Positions 63,549 to 64,000 of a stretch of 64,000 nucleotides of DNA are shown in pieces. The position numbers and the translations under genes were made by a program. The DNA is taken from the NCBI GenBank assembly GCA_034359265.1, contig CP136896.1, forward strand, positions 69,079,501-69,143,500, written 5' to 3'. Each line of letters opens with the position of its first letter. Position 1 is the stretch's first letter. Under the pieces are notes generated by a model. That model ran no database searches. It was not told the DNA's origin and saw nothing but the letters and a program-made list of their open reading frames with translations. The DNA is from Canna indica (taxonomy: Eukaryota; Streptophyta; Magnoliopsida; Zingiberales; Cannaceae).

Positions 63549-63695
63549 ATGGAGAAACCGAGTTCCTGGATCCCCCACGTCGAAGCGTTCGTGAACTCCG
63601 CTCGTTCCTCCAACCAGCTGGTCGCGCTGTCTTTCATTCCTCCCTACGGGGTTTCTTTGCTCTTGTGTGCCGCTGTTGTTTTTGTCAGTGATTGA
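63549..63695 (+). CDS. Possible first exon of an unidentified gene, partial
   Basis: ATG at 63549 opens a 48-codon frame starting MEKPSSWIPHVEAFVNSARS and containing QLVALSFIPPYG. Composition and codon pattern look coding up to about residue 34. The rest (VSLLLCAAVVFVSD) may be read-through into an intron, since the frame stops at 63693-63695. I do not recognise the family. The window ends 305 bp later without an obvious second exon. Confidence 0.35.
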   Translation: MEKPSSWIPHVEAFVNSARSSNQLVALSFIPPYGVSLLLCAAVVFVSD

Positions 63696-64000
63696 TCGAC
63701 TTGTTAAAGAATATTTGTTAGGGTTTGTTTGGTCACTCTTTCATGTTCATGAGTCCGGAATTGCGTCGACTTCGAACCTCGATCACGAAGCTCATTGCTT
63801 GTCGTTCACTTCGCTTTTTCTGATCACACTCATATTTATTTGTCGTTTTTATGAATTTAAGACGTGAGGGCGTTCCCTTCCCACTCATCAGTTTTCAATA
63901 CGTAAATATGTTGAAACTCAAATATTTTTGAGCTTAAGAGGTTTTAGTGCTTGTCATCCATTTTACTTTTATTTCCAATGACTGCATATGTTTTAAAATG

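Overview
The window is plant nuclear DNA. Genes have GT-AG introns at conserved positions, and they encode plant-specific families: a type-B hexokinase with a membrane anchor, LRR and LysM receptor kinases, and a plant-type EF-2. Between them lie AT-rich spacers full of plant transposons (Copia LTRs, TRIMs, L1 and RTE LINEs, a Harbinger-like family). Several coding regions start GC-rich and become AT-rich towards their 3' ends (hexokinase exon 1, the 3-hydroxyisobutyrate-dehydrogenase-like gene). That hints at a monocot, but I cannot name a species.

Layout. 1-12.6 kb is transposon-dominated and has no host gene. It holds a Copia-type LTR remnant, two related TIR elements carrying a roughly 22-bp GC-rich minisatellite (2081-3305 and 6334-8168), and a composite LTR retroelement (4100-11940). 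The composite looks like a gag-only Sirevirus-like Copia body joined at its primer-binding site to a TRIM-like element. 14.4-20.8 kb is a complete 9-exon hexokinase gene (499 aa). 21.8-25.05 kb is a convergent 2-exon LRR receptor kinase (1023 aa) with a partial tandem duplication of its 3' end. 26-32.4 kb is AT-rich spacer with a (TTA)n tract and transposon remnants. 32.5-35.1 kb is an EF-2 gene on the minus strand (2 coding exons, 843 aa), and 36.0-37.1 kb is an intronless dehydrogenase gene. 37.6-42.7 kb carries an RTE fragment, a tandem duplication, and a 5'-truncated L1-type LINE with a perfect 16-bp target-site duplication. 44.1-45.6 kb is an intronless SpoU/TrmH rRNA 2'-O-methyltransferase gene. 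45.6-53.4 kb is spacer with a clean solo LTR (942 bp, TSD ATAAG) and a small CpG-rich patch. 53.7-62.2 kb is an 11-exon LysM receptor kinase of the LYK3/EPR3 type (655 aa), whose introns have collected a TRIM, an LTR and a LINE fragment. The right edge has a long-armed foldback repeat, an (AT)n tract and the possible first exon of another gene.

The host genes do not form a pathway. They are housekeeping functions (sugar phosphorylation and sensing, translation elongation, organellar rRNA modification, short-chain hydroxyacid metabolism) alongside two cell-surface receptors. The most unusual material is in the repeats: the minisatellite-bearing TIR family, the PBS-joined hybrid retroelement, and a cluster of GGTCGACC palindromes inside its LTR. 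Exon coordinates were derived by hand from splice sites, reading frame and family conservation.
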